Below, one piece after another: positions 1 to 8,984 of a stretch of 64,000 nucleotides of DNA. Both the position numbers and the translations under genes were made by a program. Every line of letters begins with the position of its first letter. The first letter of the stretch is position 1. The notes beneath the pieces were generated by a model. The model ran no database searches and had not been told where the DNA came from. It was given only the letters and a program-made list of their open reading frames with translations. This DNA is from JAHBVH01 sp034432375 (GTDB lineage: Bacteria > Chloroflexota > Anaerolineae > Caldilineales > Caldilineaceae). The stretch spans positions 48,235 to 112,234 of the forward strand of contig DAOUCA010000193.1 in NCBI GenBank assembly GCA_034432375.1. The letters run 5' to 3'.

Positions 1-494
1 TAGATGTCAACGTCATAATTCGCTGTCAATAGATTGGCGCTTGGATAAAAGAGCTGGCTCGCCTGGTTGACTGCTGCCGCACTGACCCGTTCAACGAAGG
101 TGGCGTCGAGGACGGTTCCTGGGGTAGCTGTATCCGTAATTGGTGTGCCGCTTGTTGGCTCACCCGGGGTATGGGTGGGCACCAAAACCAGTTCATCGGT
201 AAGGGGTATGGTGGACGTTATATCAGACGTTACGTCTGACGTAACGTCTGACGTAACGTCTGATATAACGTCTGACGAACTCGTTGTCGGTACGGTTGTT
301 GTAATGGCTTCCGCGCTTGGCGCGACCGTTGTGGTAACCGTGAGAACGCGCGTGCTGTTGGTTATTTCTGCTGGTGCCGATGGCACCACTTCGGTGATTG
401 GGGCGGGCGTCGCCGTGGCATCATCTTGCCCACAGCCGGTGAGCAGCGTCAACCAGAACAGAAGCAGAAGAGGAAGCAGGTTGTGGAGGCGCAT
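1..494 (-). CDS. Secreted lipoprotein, N-terminal part (gene runs off the window)
   Basis: The minus strand is open from an ATG at 492..494 to the window edge (164 codons), so the C-terminus is missing. The start follows an AGAAGGA ribosome site. Residues 1-21 form a lipoprotein signal ending in LLTGC, so Cys21 should be lipidated after cleavage. A long Thr/Pro/Ser-rich linker follows and includes a five-fold SDVT repeat. The last ~40 visible residues (GTVLDATFVERV, then FYPSAN) resemble residues 139-170 of the alpha/beta hydrolase at 1816..3390 (GTLLDIQFIDSY, then FYPESN). I infer a paralogous secreted hydrolase whose catalytic domain lies outside the window. No catalytic residue is visible, so the enzymatic role is unproven. 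The same-strand neighbours make a cell-surface hydrolase cluster. Confidence 0.75.
   Translation of the reverse strand, partial: MRLHNLLPLLLLFWLTLLTGCGQDDATATPAPITEVVPSAPAEITNSTRVLTVTTTVAPSAEAITTTVPTTSSSDVISDVTSDVTSDVTSDITSTIPLTDELVLVPTHTPGEPTSGTPITDTATPGTVLDATFVERVSAAAVNQASQLFYPSANLLTANYDVDI
214..273. repeat. Five 12-bp tandem repeats in the lipoprotein linker
   Basis: Five units of the type GACGTAACGTCT lie in frame in the lipoprotein gene and encode a Ser-Asp-Val-Thr repeat. Each unit is itself nearly palindromic, so the array reads almost the same on both strands and could form a long hairpin. Unit number is likely to vary between strains. Confidence 0.85.
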
Positions 495-595
495 AGGTGT
501 CCTTCTTTTGATCCAACTAGGTTTGATTCAATTGGGGGAGGAGCTCACCAAAAGCGCTGAACCCCGATAAGATATGGTAAAAAACTAGCTCTGGC

Positions 596-1792
596 TTACG
601 GTGCCACCGCGGTTGGGGTTCCTGCCACCGCGCCGCCGGCGGCTTGCGTTGCACGGGCGGCGGCGGTGGCCAGCAGTGGATTGATCGCCGCATCGATGGT
701 CGCAAGCGCTGTTGCTGGTGGCACCGGTGTTGCTGTGCCACCAGCAGTAATTGGCTCATCCTGGGCCCCATCATTAATGGCAAAGTTCCGATCAAGGGGC
801 AAGGCAGGGTCGATCTGGGCAACGAGCTGTTCGGCGATGTAGCGTTTACCATCCTGTTGCAGATGTTCCGTATCGCTAAAGTAAAAGGGCTCCAGATCGT
901 AGGAGAGATCAAGCACCGGCACATTGTGCGCGTTCAATAGGGTAAGCACCACCTCTTTGTTGGCCGTAAAGCGCTGCTGAAAGCTTGCCCCAAGATAGAC
1001 ATCGCCCAATTCTGTATCAACCGGCGTAATATAGAAGAGGATGCCAATCTTCTGCTCCTGCAAAAGGCTGATGATCTGCAACATCGCCTGTACTTTGCGG
1101 TGCTCTGGCGTAAGTGGTGCCATATAATAATAGATTAATGTGTTGGCAATCAGCCCTTCTTCGGGAAGCGTCTGGTAATAGACAAAGCGGGCATTTTCTT
1201 TCTCTTCGAGCCTTGCGTTGCCCAGCGCCTCCTCAAATTCGGCCACTTTGCCAACGGCGGTAGTATTGCTATAGACATCCGTATTAAAAAATTCTTCGCT
1301 GGTAACCGGCGAATCATAGCCGCCGAAAATATTATAGGGTCGCCCAAACCAGCGTGACCATGCGATTCCATAATCGAGTACCCGTTTTTCCTCGGTAAAT
1401 TGATACTCCGGTCGTTGATCCCACTCGGCGGCAAAGGAGTGCATGTTAATCGGAATAATCACCAACTCGGGGCGATAGTCATGAGTGACGCTATAGCGCA
1501 CAAGATGTTGGATATAATGCAAATAGAGATCAAGGTTGTAGGCGGCATGGGAGAGTTCGCCGACCGTCCGATCGGTCAGATATTCTTGTACCATCTGTGG
1601 CGTTGTCTGCGTACCCCGCGGATACCAGACCGTGCTGTCACCGAAGTAAAGAATGTCAACCCGATTCTCTAAATGCTCTTGAAATTGGACAATCTCCGCC
1701 GGGATCTCCATCGGGTACAGAAAGCCGGTAAGCAACTGCAAAAGGAGTAAGAGCGGCAGCAGAATGGCTAATTTGATCAGAAATGATTTCAT
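596..1792 (-). CDS. Membrane-anchored SGNH/GDSL-like hydrolase
   Basis: Protein of 398 residues starting at MKSFLIKLAIL. This start follows the stop of the upstream esterase by 23 bases; the longer open frame would overlap that gene. Residues 4-26 are a hydrophobic segment, a signal anchor. The FGDS motif at residues 50-53 is the nucleophile block of SGNH hydrolases. The block at 305-315 (FSDTEHLQQDG) supplies the Asp/His pair D307 and H310, with the usual D-x-x-H spacing. Residues ~345-398 are a low-complexity Ala/Thr/Pro tail. Family knowledge suggests an ester hydrolase or O-acyl transfer role at the cell envelope, comparable to AlgX/DltD-type proteins. The substrate is unknown. It probably shares a transcript with the esterase upstream. 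Confidence 0.7.
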   Translation of the reverse strand: MKSFLIKLAILLPLLLLLQLLTGFLYPMEIPAEIVQFQEHLENRVDILYFGDSTVWYPRGTQTTPQMVQEYLTDRTVGELSHAAYNLDLYLHYIQHLVRYSVTHDYRPELVIIPINMHSFAAEWDQRPEYQFTEEKRVLDYGIAWSRWFGRPYNIFGGYDSPVTSEEFFNTDVYSNTTAVGKVAEFEEALGNARLEEKENARFVYYQTLPEEGLIANTLIYYYMAPLTPEHRKVQAMLQIISLLQEQKIGILFYITPVDTELGDVYLGASFQQRFTANKEVVLTLLNAHNVPVLDLSYDLEPFYFSDTEHLQQDGKRYIAEQLVAQIDPALPLDRNFAINDGAQDEPITAGGTATPVPPATALATIDAAINPLLATAAARATQAAGGAVAGTPTAVAP

Positions 1793-1815
1793 AGTGTCGA
1801 TGAGTGATTCCTGTA

Positions 1816-3390
1816 TTACTGCGCCAGAAGAGTGGCGCAATCCGACCGCACCGGTCTTCCCGTCAAAATTGCCTGCATCCACTGTACTGTGTCAACAAAG
1901 CTATATTGACGAGTCTGAAAATGATGAACATTGTTGTAGAGATAGTACGTAACCGACTTGCCCTGCCGGCAGAGCTGACGCATAAACCGTTCATTGGTCT
2001 GTGGCGTTACAATGGGGTCGACTGACCCATGCAACAGCAAGGCGGGTACCTGTGGATTGGTGACACGGCCAACATCGTTGCGGTCGAGCGCCTCTTTGAA
2101 CGCAGGAAAATTAAAGCCGAGACGCCCCCCATAGAGCGATTGGCTAAATTCTGGCCGATAGAGGTTGGCCTGTCCCCCCAGATAATAATCATAGACCTCA
2201 TCGACACATTTTGTGGAAGCGTCGTTATAGAAGGTCGGTAACCACTGCTCTTGAAAGACCTGCGCCGGGTCGATGACATTCGGTCCATAATAATCATGAA
2301 AGGCATAGATAATATAGGGCGACAATGCCGGTGTTTCGCGCAATAACGCTTCTACATTGGGCGCGCTGGCATGGCCAATCACGCCTTTGATTGGCAACTC
2401 AGAGGCATAGGCGGGGGCCATCGCGTCGGCAGCAAAGGCACCATGCCCGCCTTGGGAGTAACCGGCCAGAAAGATTGCCGCGGCCGGTCGGGCCTGCACC
2501 GTGGGCATCGCGCCAAAAAACTGATAGACCGCGCGTGCCGCATCGAGCAGAACCGAACTTTCCAACTCGGCGACAAAATATGGATGGGTCTCGTTTAGCT
2601 CATCATACCCTTGCCAGAGGGGCAAAATCGCAATATAGCCTTGCGCTGCATAACTCAGCATGTGGGTACGGTAGCTCCCCCAATTCCGTCCACGGGTCAA
2701 CTCATCGAGCGGCGCACAACTGTTGCCAATCCCCGTTGTGCCTGAGCCATAGACAAAGATAGGAAACTCTGTGGGGCTATCGACGCGTGGCACAAAAAGC
2801 TCCGCCCGAATGGTACGCAACTCGTAGTGCTGATCGATCGTTTGAAAATGTACCTGATAGCGGTCCACAGGGAAACGCGCCGCGATAAAGTTGCTCTCTG
2901 GATAAAAGTTGCGACTGAAATTGTCCGTTGTTTCGTTACTATAACTGTCGATGAATTGGATGTCGAGTAACGTGCCGGTATGCACAAGCTGGGGTATTTC
3001 CAATGGGGGCGCGTTGGTCGGTGATGGTGCGAGTAATCGAGTTTCGGTCGTACTGCCTTCAGGCTCTGGCTGCTGCTCGACGACCGGCGGTGGATCTGTT
3101 GGCAGTGGGGCAAGCGGTGTCGCCGTTGGCATCCGTAGCGCAGGAACCGCTGTCCATGGCGGTGGATTTCCACGCTCGATCTTTGTCTCTGCCGTTGGTG
3201 TGGGCGCTTTGGTCGGCAGTGGCACCGAAGGAATCCACGATGCTGGAATCGCACAAGCCATGAGAAAAAGGGCAACCGCGCCAATCCACAATACCATTCC
3301 TCCGATGAGTAATAACATGGGACTGAGTAATACCAGGGGGCGAATGGAACCTTTTCGCCGTCGTTCTGAATACTGATGCAACGAATTCAT
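1816..3390 (-). CDS. Secreted alpha/beta hydrolase (esterase/lipase-like)
   Basis: Protein of 524 residues. The ATG is preceded by a GGGAGG ribosome site at 10-base spacing. Residues 18-50 form a hydrophobic membrane/signal segment, followed by a Pro/Thr-rich linker (55-135) like that of the neighbouring lipoprotein. The catalytic domain shows the nucleophile elbow GYSQGG with Ser312, an acid in LLLHGSVDP (Asp458) and a His in NNVHHF (His489 or His490). The order and spacing fit an alpha/beta hydrolase of the secretory lipase or prolyl-oligopeptidase-like type. It acts outside the membrane, probably on ester substrates, but the sequence gives no substrate. First gene of a short minus-strand operon with the SGNH protein 23 bases downstream. 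Confidence 0.8.
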   Translation of the reverse strand: MNSLHQYSERRRKGSIRPLVLLSPMLLLIGGMVLWIGAVALFLMACAIPASWIPSVPLPTKAPTPTAETKIERGNPPPWTAVPALRMPTATPLAPLPTDPPPVVEQQPEPEGSTTETRLLAPSPTNAPPLEIPQLVHTGTLLDIQFIDSYSNETTDNFSRNFYPESNFIAARFPVDRYQVHFQTIDQHYELRTIRAELFVPRVDSPTEFPIFVYGSGTTGIGNSCAPLDELTRGRNWGSYRTHMLSYAAQGYIAILPLWQGYDELNETHPYFVAELESSVLLDAARAVYQFFGAMPTVQARPAAAIFLAGYSQGGHGAFAADAMAPAYASELPIKGVIGHASAPNVEALLRETPALSPYIIYAFHDYYGPNVIDPAQVFQEQWLPTFYNDASTKCVDEVYDYYLGGQANLYRPEFSQSLYGGRLGFNFPAFKEALDRNDVGRVTNPQVPALLLHGSVDPIVTPQTNERFMRQLCRQGKSVTYYLYNNVHHFQTRQYSFVDTVQWMQAILTGRPVRSDCATLLAQ

Positions 3391-3423
3391 TTACGTCTAA
3401 CCTCCCTACATGCCAACGCCCGT

Positions 3424-3452
3424 AGTATAGCATCAGATAGGCGAATTGGCAG
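3424..3452 (-). promoter_or_regulatory. Probable promoter of the esterase operon
   Basis: On the minus strand an extended -10 (TGCTATACT, -10 at 3424..3429) lies 17 bases from a weak -35 (CTGCCA, 3447..3452). Transcription would start about 30 bases before the esterase start codon. The rest of the 157-base gap to the sugar kinase shows nothing else recognisable. Confidence 0.45.
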
Positions 3453-3547
3453 ATCAATAGGCAAAAGGCTTAGAGAGGTCGCTTACAATTCCGATTCCAA
3501 TAGACAACCCATATAAGTCGCATATTCTTACACAGAGAATCGATGGC

Positions 3548-5059
3548 TCAGATGACAGTTGGCCGCAGTGGCTGCAGCGCCCCATAGAGTCGTTGGTAAA
3601 TTGTCTGATAGGCGTCTGCGTAGAAGGTGCTGTCGGTTACAATTGGCTTGATCATCTCTTGCGTATACTGCATTGTGGTCAACGCGTTTGGCAAGTCCGG
3701 ATAAATACCTGCACCCAATCCCCCCAATAAGGCCGCGCCCAAGGCAGTCGTCTCTTTGATCCCCAGTACAGTCAGCGGATGGTTGAGAACACTTGCTTTG
3801 ATTTGATTGTAGAGGCCATTGTAGGCACCACCGCCGGCAACAAAAATTGTGCCTGGTTGGGCAAAGCCGCCAAAGCGTAGTAGCGGTTCCAGCGAGTAGC
3901 GCATCTCGTAGGCCAACCCTTCGATGAGGGCACGAAAGAGGGTACTACGTTTCATGTCAGCATGAAGGTTGATAAAGGCACCGCGCGCCGCCAAATCGAG
4001 ATGAGGCGGGCTGGATTGACGGAGATGGGGCAGAAAAAAGGCCCCCTCACTGCCGGCCGCCATCGCTGCGGCTTCGGCGATAAGCGTCCCATGGGGGGCG
4101 CCGCTTGCAAAGCTGCTGCGGAACCAATCGACCGCTGCCCCAGAGGTATAGAGTCCCCCAAAGATATAGTAACCGCCCGCCAGATGTACCCCCTGCGTGT
4201 AGCCCTGCTGTCCATACATGGGATCGAGCACGGGCGCTGTTACGGGAATAAAGATTGCCTCGGCAGTTCCAATCGAATTAAGCAGATCGCCGGGTTTGGT
4301 GACCCCTAGGGCCAATGCACCACAAACATGATCGTGGCCGCCCACGGCAACCTGCATGGTACGTGGTAGCCCCGTAAGCGTGGCCACCGCTGGCAGTAGC
4401 GGACCAAGCGCCGTTCCCCCCGCTAAGAGCGGCGGCAACAACATCGGATCCAGACCAACTTGTCTTACTAGATCGGTTGCCCAGCGGCGCTTTTGTAGAT
4501 CCATGCAGATCATGCGCGAAGCAAGCGAGTAGTCAGTCGCCGGCACCCCACAGAGGCGAAAGGTGATGTAATCGGCCATGTTGAGCCACGTACGGGTACG
4601 GGCAAGCACCGCCGGCTGATTATCGCGCAGCCAAAGGATCTTGCAGAGGCCGAGGATGGGCTGAAGCGCAACGCCGGTTATGCCAAAGAGTGCCTCCTGG
4701 CCAATCGTCTCTGCTAGCCATTGGGCCTGGGGTACCGTCCGATCATCAAACCAGGCGATCGCGTCGTAGGTGGGGCTGCCGTGGGCATCAAGGGGTACAC
4801 CAGTCTCGCCATAGCTGGTGACGGCGACACTGACGATCCGCTGTGGGTTGTTTATCTCTGCCGTCACCTTGCGCAGCAGCCCGACAATCGCCTGCCACGT
4901 CTCTTCTGGATCGTAGTGCGCCCAGCCAGGGCGGCCACGGTGGGTAGGGGTAGGGGTACTTGCCTGGGCCACTACGCTGCCGGTTGGGTCAAAGAGGATC
5001 GCCTTGAGATTGGTTGTCCCGATGTCGATGCCGAGCAGGAGCGGCGGTTGATCTGCCAT
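3548..5059 (-). CDS. FGGY-family carbohydrate kinase
   Basis: Protein of 503 residues, the usual length of xylulokinase/gluconokinase-type kinases. The N-terminal ATPase fold begins LLGIDIGTTNLKAILFD (residues 8-24), the phosphate-1 motif of FGGY kinases. GGHDHVCGALALG near residue 240 carries the expected catalytic Asp. FVAGGGAYNGLYNQI near 407-421 is the adenosine motif. It phosphorylates a sugar or polyol with ATP in the cytoplasm; substrate choice (xylulose, gluconate or another) cannot be read from these motifs. It is the last gene of the transporter operon and starts 11 bases after the OppC-type permease, so it probably phosphorylates what that importer brings in. Confidence 0.9.
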   Translation of the reverse strand: MADQPPLLLGIDIGTTNLKAILFDPTGSVVAQASTPTPTHRGRPGWAHYDPEETWQAIVGLLRKVTAEINNPQRIVSVAVTSYGETGVPLDAHGSPTYDAIAWFDDRTVPQAQWLAETIGQEALFGITGVALQPILGLCKILWLRDNQPAVLARTRTWLNMADYITFRLCGVPATDYSLASRMICMDLQKRRWATDLVRQVGLDPMLLPPLLAGGTALGPLLPAVATLTGLPRTMQVAVGGHDHVCGALALGVTKPGDLLNSIGTAEAIFIPVTAPVLDPMYGQQGYTQGVHLAGGYYIFGGLYTSGAAVDWFRSSFASGAPHGTLIAEAAAMAAGSEGAFFLPHLRQSSPPHLDLAARGAFINLHADMKRSTLFRALIEGLAYEMRYSLEPLLRFGGFAQPGTIFVAGGGAYNGLYNQIKASVLNHPLTVLGIKETTALGAALLGGLGAGIYPDLPNALTTMQYTQEMIKPIVTDSTFYADAYQTIYQRLYGALQPLRPTVI

Positions 5060-5070
5060 AATGGGTCTGC

Positions 5071-6081
5071 TTACCGATTGCGTAGATTAGGATCCAGCGC
5101 ATCGCGCAGCGCGTCGCCCAGGAAGTTGAAGGCTAACATCGTCAGCGAAAGCGCCAGCGCGGGGAAAAGAATCACATGGGGCGCGGCGCGCAGCGCGCCA
5201 TAACCATCGCTGATCATACTGCCCCAACTGGGCACCGGCGGCTGGACGCCCAGTCCAATAAAACTCAAGAAGGCTTCGGTGTAAATGTAGGAGGGGATTG
5301 CCAGCGTCTCGGCGACAATGCAGGGACCAATCACATTGGGCAACAGATGCCGCCACATGATGGTACGCCGGGTCGCGCCGACGGTGCGCGCAGCCTGGAC
5401 AAACTCCTGCTGGCGGTAGTGCAGAACCTGGCCGCGCGTCAAGCGTGCCATGTTGAGCCAGTTGACCGCGCCAATCGCCAGAAAGACAAAGAAAAGCCCG
5501 CCCGAATTGCGATCGAGCGTAATAATCAGCTGTTGCCATGCCGGTGCAGCAGCCGGATCCTGTTGGCCCAACGAGGTGAGCAGCACCTGAAGCAGAATGA
5601 TCAGAATCAGCGCCGGATAGGCATAGATCACATCGACAAAGCGCATCATTGCATTGTCGACTCTTTCCGAACTGTAGCCCGCAATCAAGCCATAGGCGAT
5701 ACCGATCAGAAAGCTGATGCCGGCCCCCATCAGTGCCACCGTCATCGAAACGCGCGTGCCATAGATCAGGCGACTCCAGATGTCGCGCCCCAGACGATCC
5801 GCACCCAGCAGATAACGGTGGCCGGCCATTTTGTCGGCACCGGCAACAGTGCCCGGCAAGGCCAGTTTGTCGCTAAAACTTGCTTGATCATAGGGCAGTG
5901 GCGCAAAGCGATCTGGCGCAAAGGCCACGACCAGGAGTGCCACCAGATAGAGCAGACAGACAAGGACCAGTGGATCGTGCAATAGGCGGCGCCAAGCATC
6001 CTGCCAGAGCGTGCGTGCGGGGCGCGTTTTGACCGCTAACTTGGTGGCGGGGGGCATGGTGGATGGGCCGTTAGTGGGCAT
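5071..6081 (-). CDS. ABC transporter permease, OppC/DppC type
   Basis: Inner-membrane permease of about 337 residues. A short cytoplasmic N-terminus and first membrane segment are followed by a periplasmic loop containing the LGADRLGRDIWSRL signature of DppC/OppC proteins. Four to five further membrane segments follow, with the EAA loop (QAARTVGATRRTIMWRHLLPN) that docks to the ATPases. I chose the ATG at 6081, which overlaps the OppB stop by 11 bases; starts at 6108, 6120 or 6057 are possible because none has a clear ribosome site. It pairs with the OppB permease upstream and the solute-binding protein at 7188..8864. No ATPase genes are in this operon, so they must be encoded elsewhere, perhaps the OppDF pair at 35.1-37.3 kb. 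Confidence 0.9.
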   Translation of the reverse strand: MPTNGPSTMPPATKLAVKTRPARTLWQDAWRRLLHDPLVLVCLLYLVALLVVAFAPDRFAPLPYDQASFSDKLALPGTVAGADKMAGHRYLLGADRLGRDIWSRLIYGTRVSMTVALMGAGISFLIGIAYGLIAGYSSERVDNAMMRFVDVIYAYPALILIILLQVLLTSLGQQDPAAAPAWQQLIITLDRNSGGLFFVFLAIGAVNWLNMARLTRGQVLHYRQQEFVQAARTVGATRRTIMWRHLLPNVIGPCIVAETLAIPSYIYTEAFLSFIGLGVQPPVPSWGSMISDGYGALRAAPHVILFPALALSLTMLAFNFLGDALRDALDPNLRNR

Positions 6082-7012
6082 CTTGGATGCGCGGGTCGAG
6101 GAAGACATAAAGGATATCAACGATCAGATTAAAGAAGACGATAATGAGCGCATAGAGCACCACGACCGCCATCACCATCGGATAGTCGCGATTGCTGATG
6201 CTGGTGACAAAGTAGCGTCCCATGCCGGGGATCGCAAAGATCTGCTCGACAATCAGCGAACCGGTAAGGACCGCCGCTGTGAGTGGCCCCAAATAGGTCA
6301 CCACCGGAATCAGGGCATTGCGCAGCGCATGGCGCACCATCACCACACGCGCCGCCAACCCTTTGGCACGGGCCGTGCGCACGTAATCTTCATGCAGCAC
6401 TTGGAGTAGACTGGCACGGGTCAACCGCGCCACAATCGCCGAAAGGCCCGCCCCTAAGGTGATCGCCGGCAAAATCGCGTGGCTGAGATAGGGGCCAATG
6501 CCATCGCTGAGACTAGCCCAGGTTGCTACCGGGAGCCAACCGAGATAGAGACCAAAGAACCAGTAGAGCACCGGCCCCAGCACAATTGACGGCACCGAAA
6601 CACCGAGAATCGCAATCAACATCGCCGTGCGGTCGAGCCAGCCCCCCCGTTTGAGCGCCGCCACAATGCCCGCCGGCATCCCAATCAACAACGCCAATGC
6701 CAGTGCCATGCCCCCCAATTGTGCCGACACCGCCAAGCCCGGCAGCAGAAAGCTAGCCACCGGTTTGCCGCGCGAGGCGAGCGACGGTCCAAATTGCAAC
6801 TGCACCACATTGCCTAGCCAGGTCAGATATTGCTGATAGACCGGTTGGTGCAGCCCAAAGGTCGCCTCCATCTGCGCGACCAACGCCGGCGGCGTCTTGT
6901 CGCTGTCAAAGGGGCCACCGGGCAGCGCGTGCATCGTAATAAAGGTAATCCCCGTCACTAGAAAGAAGACGGGGATAAACCAGAAGAGGCGACGGATGAT
7001 GACACGGAACAT
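6071..7012 (-). CDS. ABC transporter permease, OppB/DppB type
   Basis: Permease of 313 residues, normal for the family. It begins with the typical first membrane helix preceded by RRLFWFIPVFFLVT. The next part (ALPGGPFDSDK, then FGLHQPVYQQYLTWL) is the DppB N-terminal domain, and the EAA loop is at DYVRTARAKGLAARVVMVRH. It forms the heterodimeric membrane channel with the OppC-type permease that overlaps its 3' end. It lies 175 bases downstream of the solute-binding protein gene, across a 23-bp inverted repeat. Confidence 0.9.
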   Translation of the reverse strand: MFRVIIRRLFWFIPVFFLVTGITFITMHALPGGPFDSDKTPPALVAQMEATFGLHQPVYQQYLTWLGNVVQLQFGPSLASRGKPVASFLLPGLAVSAQLGGMALALALLIGMPAGIVAALKRGGWLDRTAMLIAILGVSVPSIVLGPVLYWFFGLYLGWLPVATWASLSDGIGPYLSHAILPAITLGAGLSAIVARLTRASLLQVLHEDYVRTARAKGLAARVVMVRHALRNALIPVVTYLGPLTAAVLTGSLIVEQIFAIPGMGRYFVTSISNRDYPMVMAVVVLYALIIVFFNLIVDILYVFLDPRIQDAH

Positions 7013-7047
7013 GAAGGGTGAGTGATCCTGTTGAAAAGGCTCTGTTG

Positions 7048-7179
7048 CGTGTTGCGTTTTGCGTGTACTGTGACTGGATCGTATTTCTCTTCTTGGTACA
7101 AATTGTATGCGGAACCAGTGATAGGATTGTTCTGGTCACGCACCAATCTTCCCAATCAGTACACGCAAAACGCAACACG
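7048..7179. repeat. Perfect 23-bp inverted repeat between solute-binding protein and permease
   Basis: Arms at 7048..7070 and 7157..7179 are perfect reverse complements (one arm begins CGTGTTGCGTTTTGCG), with an 86-base spacer. The hairpin lies in the message between the binding-protein gene and the permeases. It could lower downstream expression or protect the upstream message; it has no terminator-like T tract. Confidence 0.85.
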
Positions 7180-7187
7180 TATCTATT

Positions 7188-8864
7188 TTATTGCTCAATC
7201 CGCCACGTATCCCAGTTCACCGGGGCGAAGGTGGGATAGGCCCGTTGGATATAAGGCTTGGTGAGAATGGTGTAGCCGCGGTGGTAGTAAGGGGCCACAC
7301 GGACTTCGTCCCCAAACATCAGCTGCTCGACTTGGGCATACATCTCGGCACGCTTGGCCTGATCGGTTTCGACGGCAGCCTGTTTGGCCAGGTCGTCGGC
7401 TTCGGTACAGGTGGCACGCGGATAGTTGCTGCTGTCGGTGCAGTGGAAGACCTCGTAGACAAAGTTGTTCTCATCGGGATAATCCGCACCCCAACCGAGC
7501 CGCCACATTTCCGGCATCTCGTCGACCGGTGTACTGGGATTGATGCTGGCGAAGAAGACAGGGAAATCCTGGGATTCCAATTCGACATTGACATTGAGCG
7601 TTTCGCTCCACATCACCTGCAACGCTTGCGCCAACGCTTCTTCTAGCGTGTTGGAATAGTAGCGATAGGTAACGGTGGGGAAGCCTTCGCCGTCGGGATA
7701 CCCGGCTTCGGCGAGCCACGCCTTGGCCTGTTCAGGATCGTAGCCCTGGCCGACTTCGGGATCGGGCGCACCAAAGACACCGGGAGGAGCAAATTGAGTC
7801 GCCGGCACACCAGAGCCGACAACATCACGCACCATCGTTTCGCGGTCGATCGCCGCGGAGAAGGCCTTACGCACCAAGACATTGTCGAAAGGCGCTTTGG
7901 TCATGGTAAAGCCGACATAGGTCGTTGAGGCGCGCGGCCCTTCATGCAACTCGGCGCTCAAGGTGGCATCGGCGCGGATGCGCGTCACTTCTTCCACCGG
8001 CAGTGAGGCTGCCCCTTCACCGGCGACATCGAGTTCACCCGACTCGTACAGCGCCACTTCGGTGTTCTGGTCGGTGATGACGGTGAGATCAACCTGATCG
8101 ATCTGCACTTCATCCGCGTTGAAATAGCTCTCGTTTTTGCCAAAGCTTAGGCTCTGGTTGGGCAGCCATTCGGTTACTTTGTAAGGCCCGTTGACGACAA
8201 TATTCTCCGGCTCCGTCCAAGCATCGCCAAACTCGTCAATCGCCCAACTCGGCACGGGGCGCAATGTCCACATGCTAGAGATCGAGAGGAAATAGGAAGC
8301 CGGTGCTTCCAAGGTGAATTGTACGGTATGATCATCAACGGCACTGACGCCCAACGAATCAATGTCATAGGTGTCGGTTGGCACCGCGGTCTGGTTGATC
8401 GCGGTGGCGTTCTTGATGATGTATAGCACATAGGCATAGGGCGAAGCTGTCTCCGGCTTGACCGCCCGTTTGACGCTATATTCGACATCCTGCGCCGTCA
8501 CAGGGTTGCCATCGCTCCAGACGGCATCATCACGCAGGTGGAAAGTCCAGGTCAACCCGTCGTCAGAGGTCTCCCAACTTGTGGCCAACTCCGGCTCAAC
8601 TTCAGAGGTCTCGTTGTTGATGTTGGTTAGGCCCAGAAACATCTGCTCAATCGGTGTGATCGAGTAATAATCCTCGGCCAAATTGGGGTCGAGCGTCGTT
8701 GGCTCAGCGGTGGTGCTCAGACGCAGGGTGAGCCCTTCGCCGGTGGCTGGAGCTGCGGCACCACTATCCGCTGCCGGTGCGCCGGCGGGACCAGGGGTCG
8801 CGCAGCCGACGAGGAGCAGCAGCGCTAAGGTGGTAGTCAGGAGACGACTCAAAAATTTCTGCAT
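7188..8864 (-). CDS. ABC transporter substrate-binding lipoprotein, family 5 (Opp/Dpp)
   Basis: Protein of 558 residues with an AAGGA ribosome site. The lipoprotein signal ends LLLVGC, followed by an Ala/Pro-rich linker. The mature protein has family-5 hallmarks: TLDPNLAEDYYSITPIEQMF near the start, the WTFHLRDDAVWSDGNPVTAQDV motif and the VRKAFSAAIDRE helix. It captures the ligand outside the membrane for the permeases downstream. Members bind peptides, but in Chloroflexota and Thermotogota many bind oligosaccharides; the kinase and reductase in this operon favour a sugar or polyol ligand (inference). Confidence 0.92.
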   Translation of the reverse strand: MQKFLSRLLTTTLALLLLVGCATPGPAGAPAADSGAAAPATGEGLTLRLSTTAEPTTLDPNLAEDYYSITPIEQMFLGLTNINNETSEVEPELATSWETSDDGLTWTFHLRDDAVWSDGNPVTAQDVEYSVKRAVKPETASPYAYVLYIIKNATAINQTAVPTDTYDIDSLGVSAVDDHTVQFTLEAPASYFLSISSMWTLRPVPSWAIDEFGDAWTEPENIVVNGPYKVTEWLPNQSLSFGKNESYFNADEVQIDQVDLTVITDQNTEVALYESGELDVAGEGAASLPVEEVTRIRADATLSAELHEGPRASTTYVGFTMTKAPFDNVLVRKAFSAAIDRETMVRDVVGSGVPATQFAPPGVFGAPDPEVGQGYDPEQAKAWLAEAGYPDGEGFPTVTYRYYSNTLEEALAQALQVMWSETLNVNVELESQDFPVFFASINPSTPVDEMPEMWRLGWGADYPDENNFVYEVFHCTDSSNYPRATCTEADDLAKQAAVETDQAKRAEMYAQVEQLMFGDEVRVAPYYHRGYTILTKPYIQRAYPTFAPVNWDTWRIEQ

Positions 8865-8879
8865 AAGAATTTCCTTTAG

Positions 8880-8948
8880 CTATGAGTGAGCGAATCGGAC
8901 ACGTTTTTCAGTAACAACGACATAATGATCCGCCAATTGATCGCTCAT
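8880..8948 (-). CDS. Possible 22-codon small ORF or leader between reductase and binding protein
   Basis: The ATG at 8946..8948 is preceded by AAGGAGAATATTTC, a better ribosome site than most genes here. The frame encodes 22 residues (MSDQLADHYVVV, then TEKRVRFAHS) and stops 15 bases before the binding-protein start. It sits in the 120-base gap between the aldo/keto reductase and the binding protein. It may be a leader peptide coupling translation into the transporter genes, or a remnant. No homology can be judged at this length. Confidence 0.35.
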   Translation of the reverse strand: MSDQLADHYVVVTEKRVRFAHS

Positions 8949-8984
8949 GAAATATTCTCCTTAAACAACGCCAAAACAAGCCAA

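Noticed and set aside
67..570. Plus-strand 167-codon frame
   Set aside because: It is antisense to the lipoprotein gene, which has a signal peptide, lipobox and ribosome site; the plus frame has only a TTG start.
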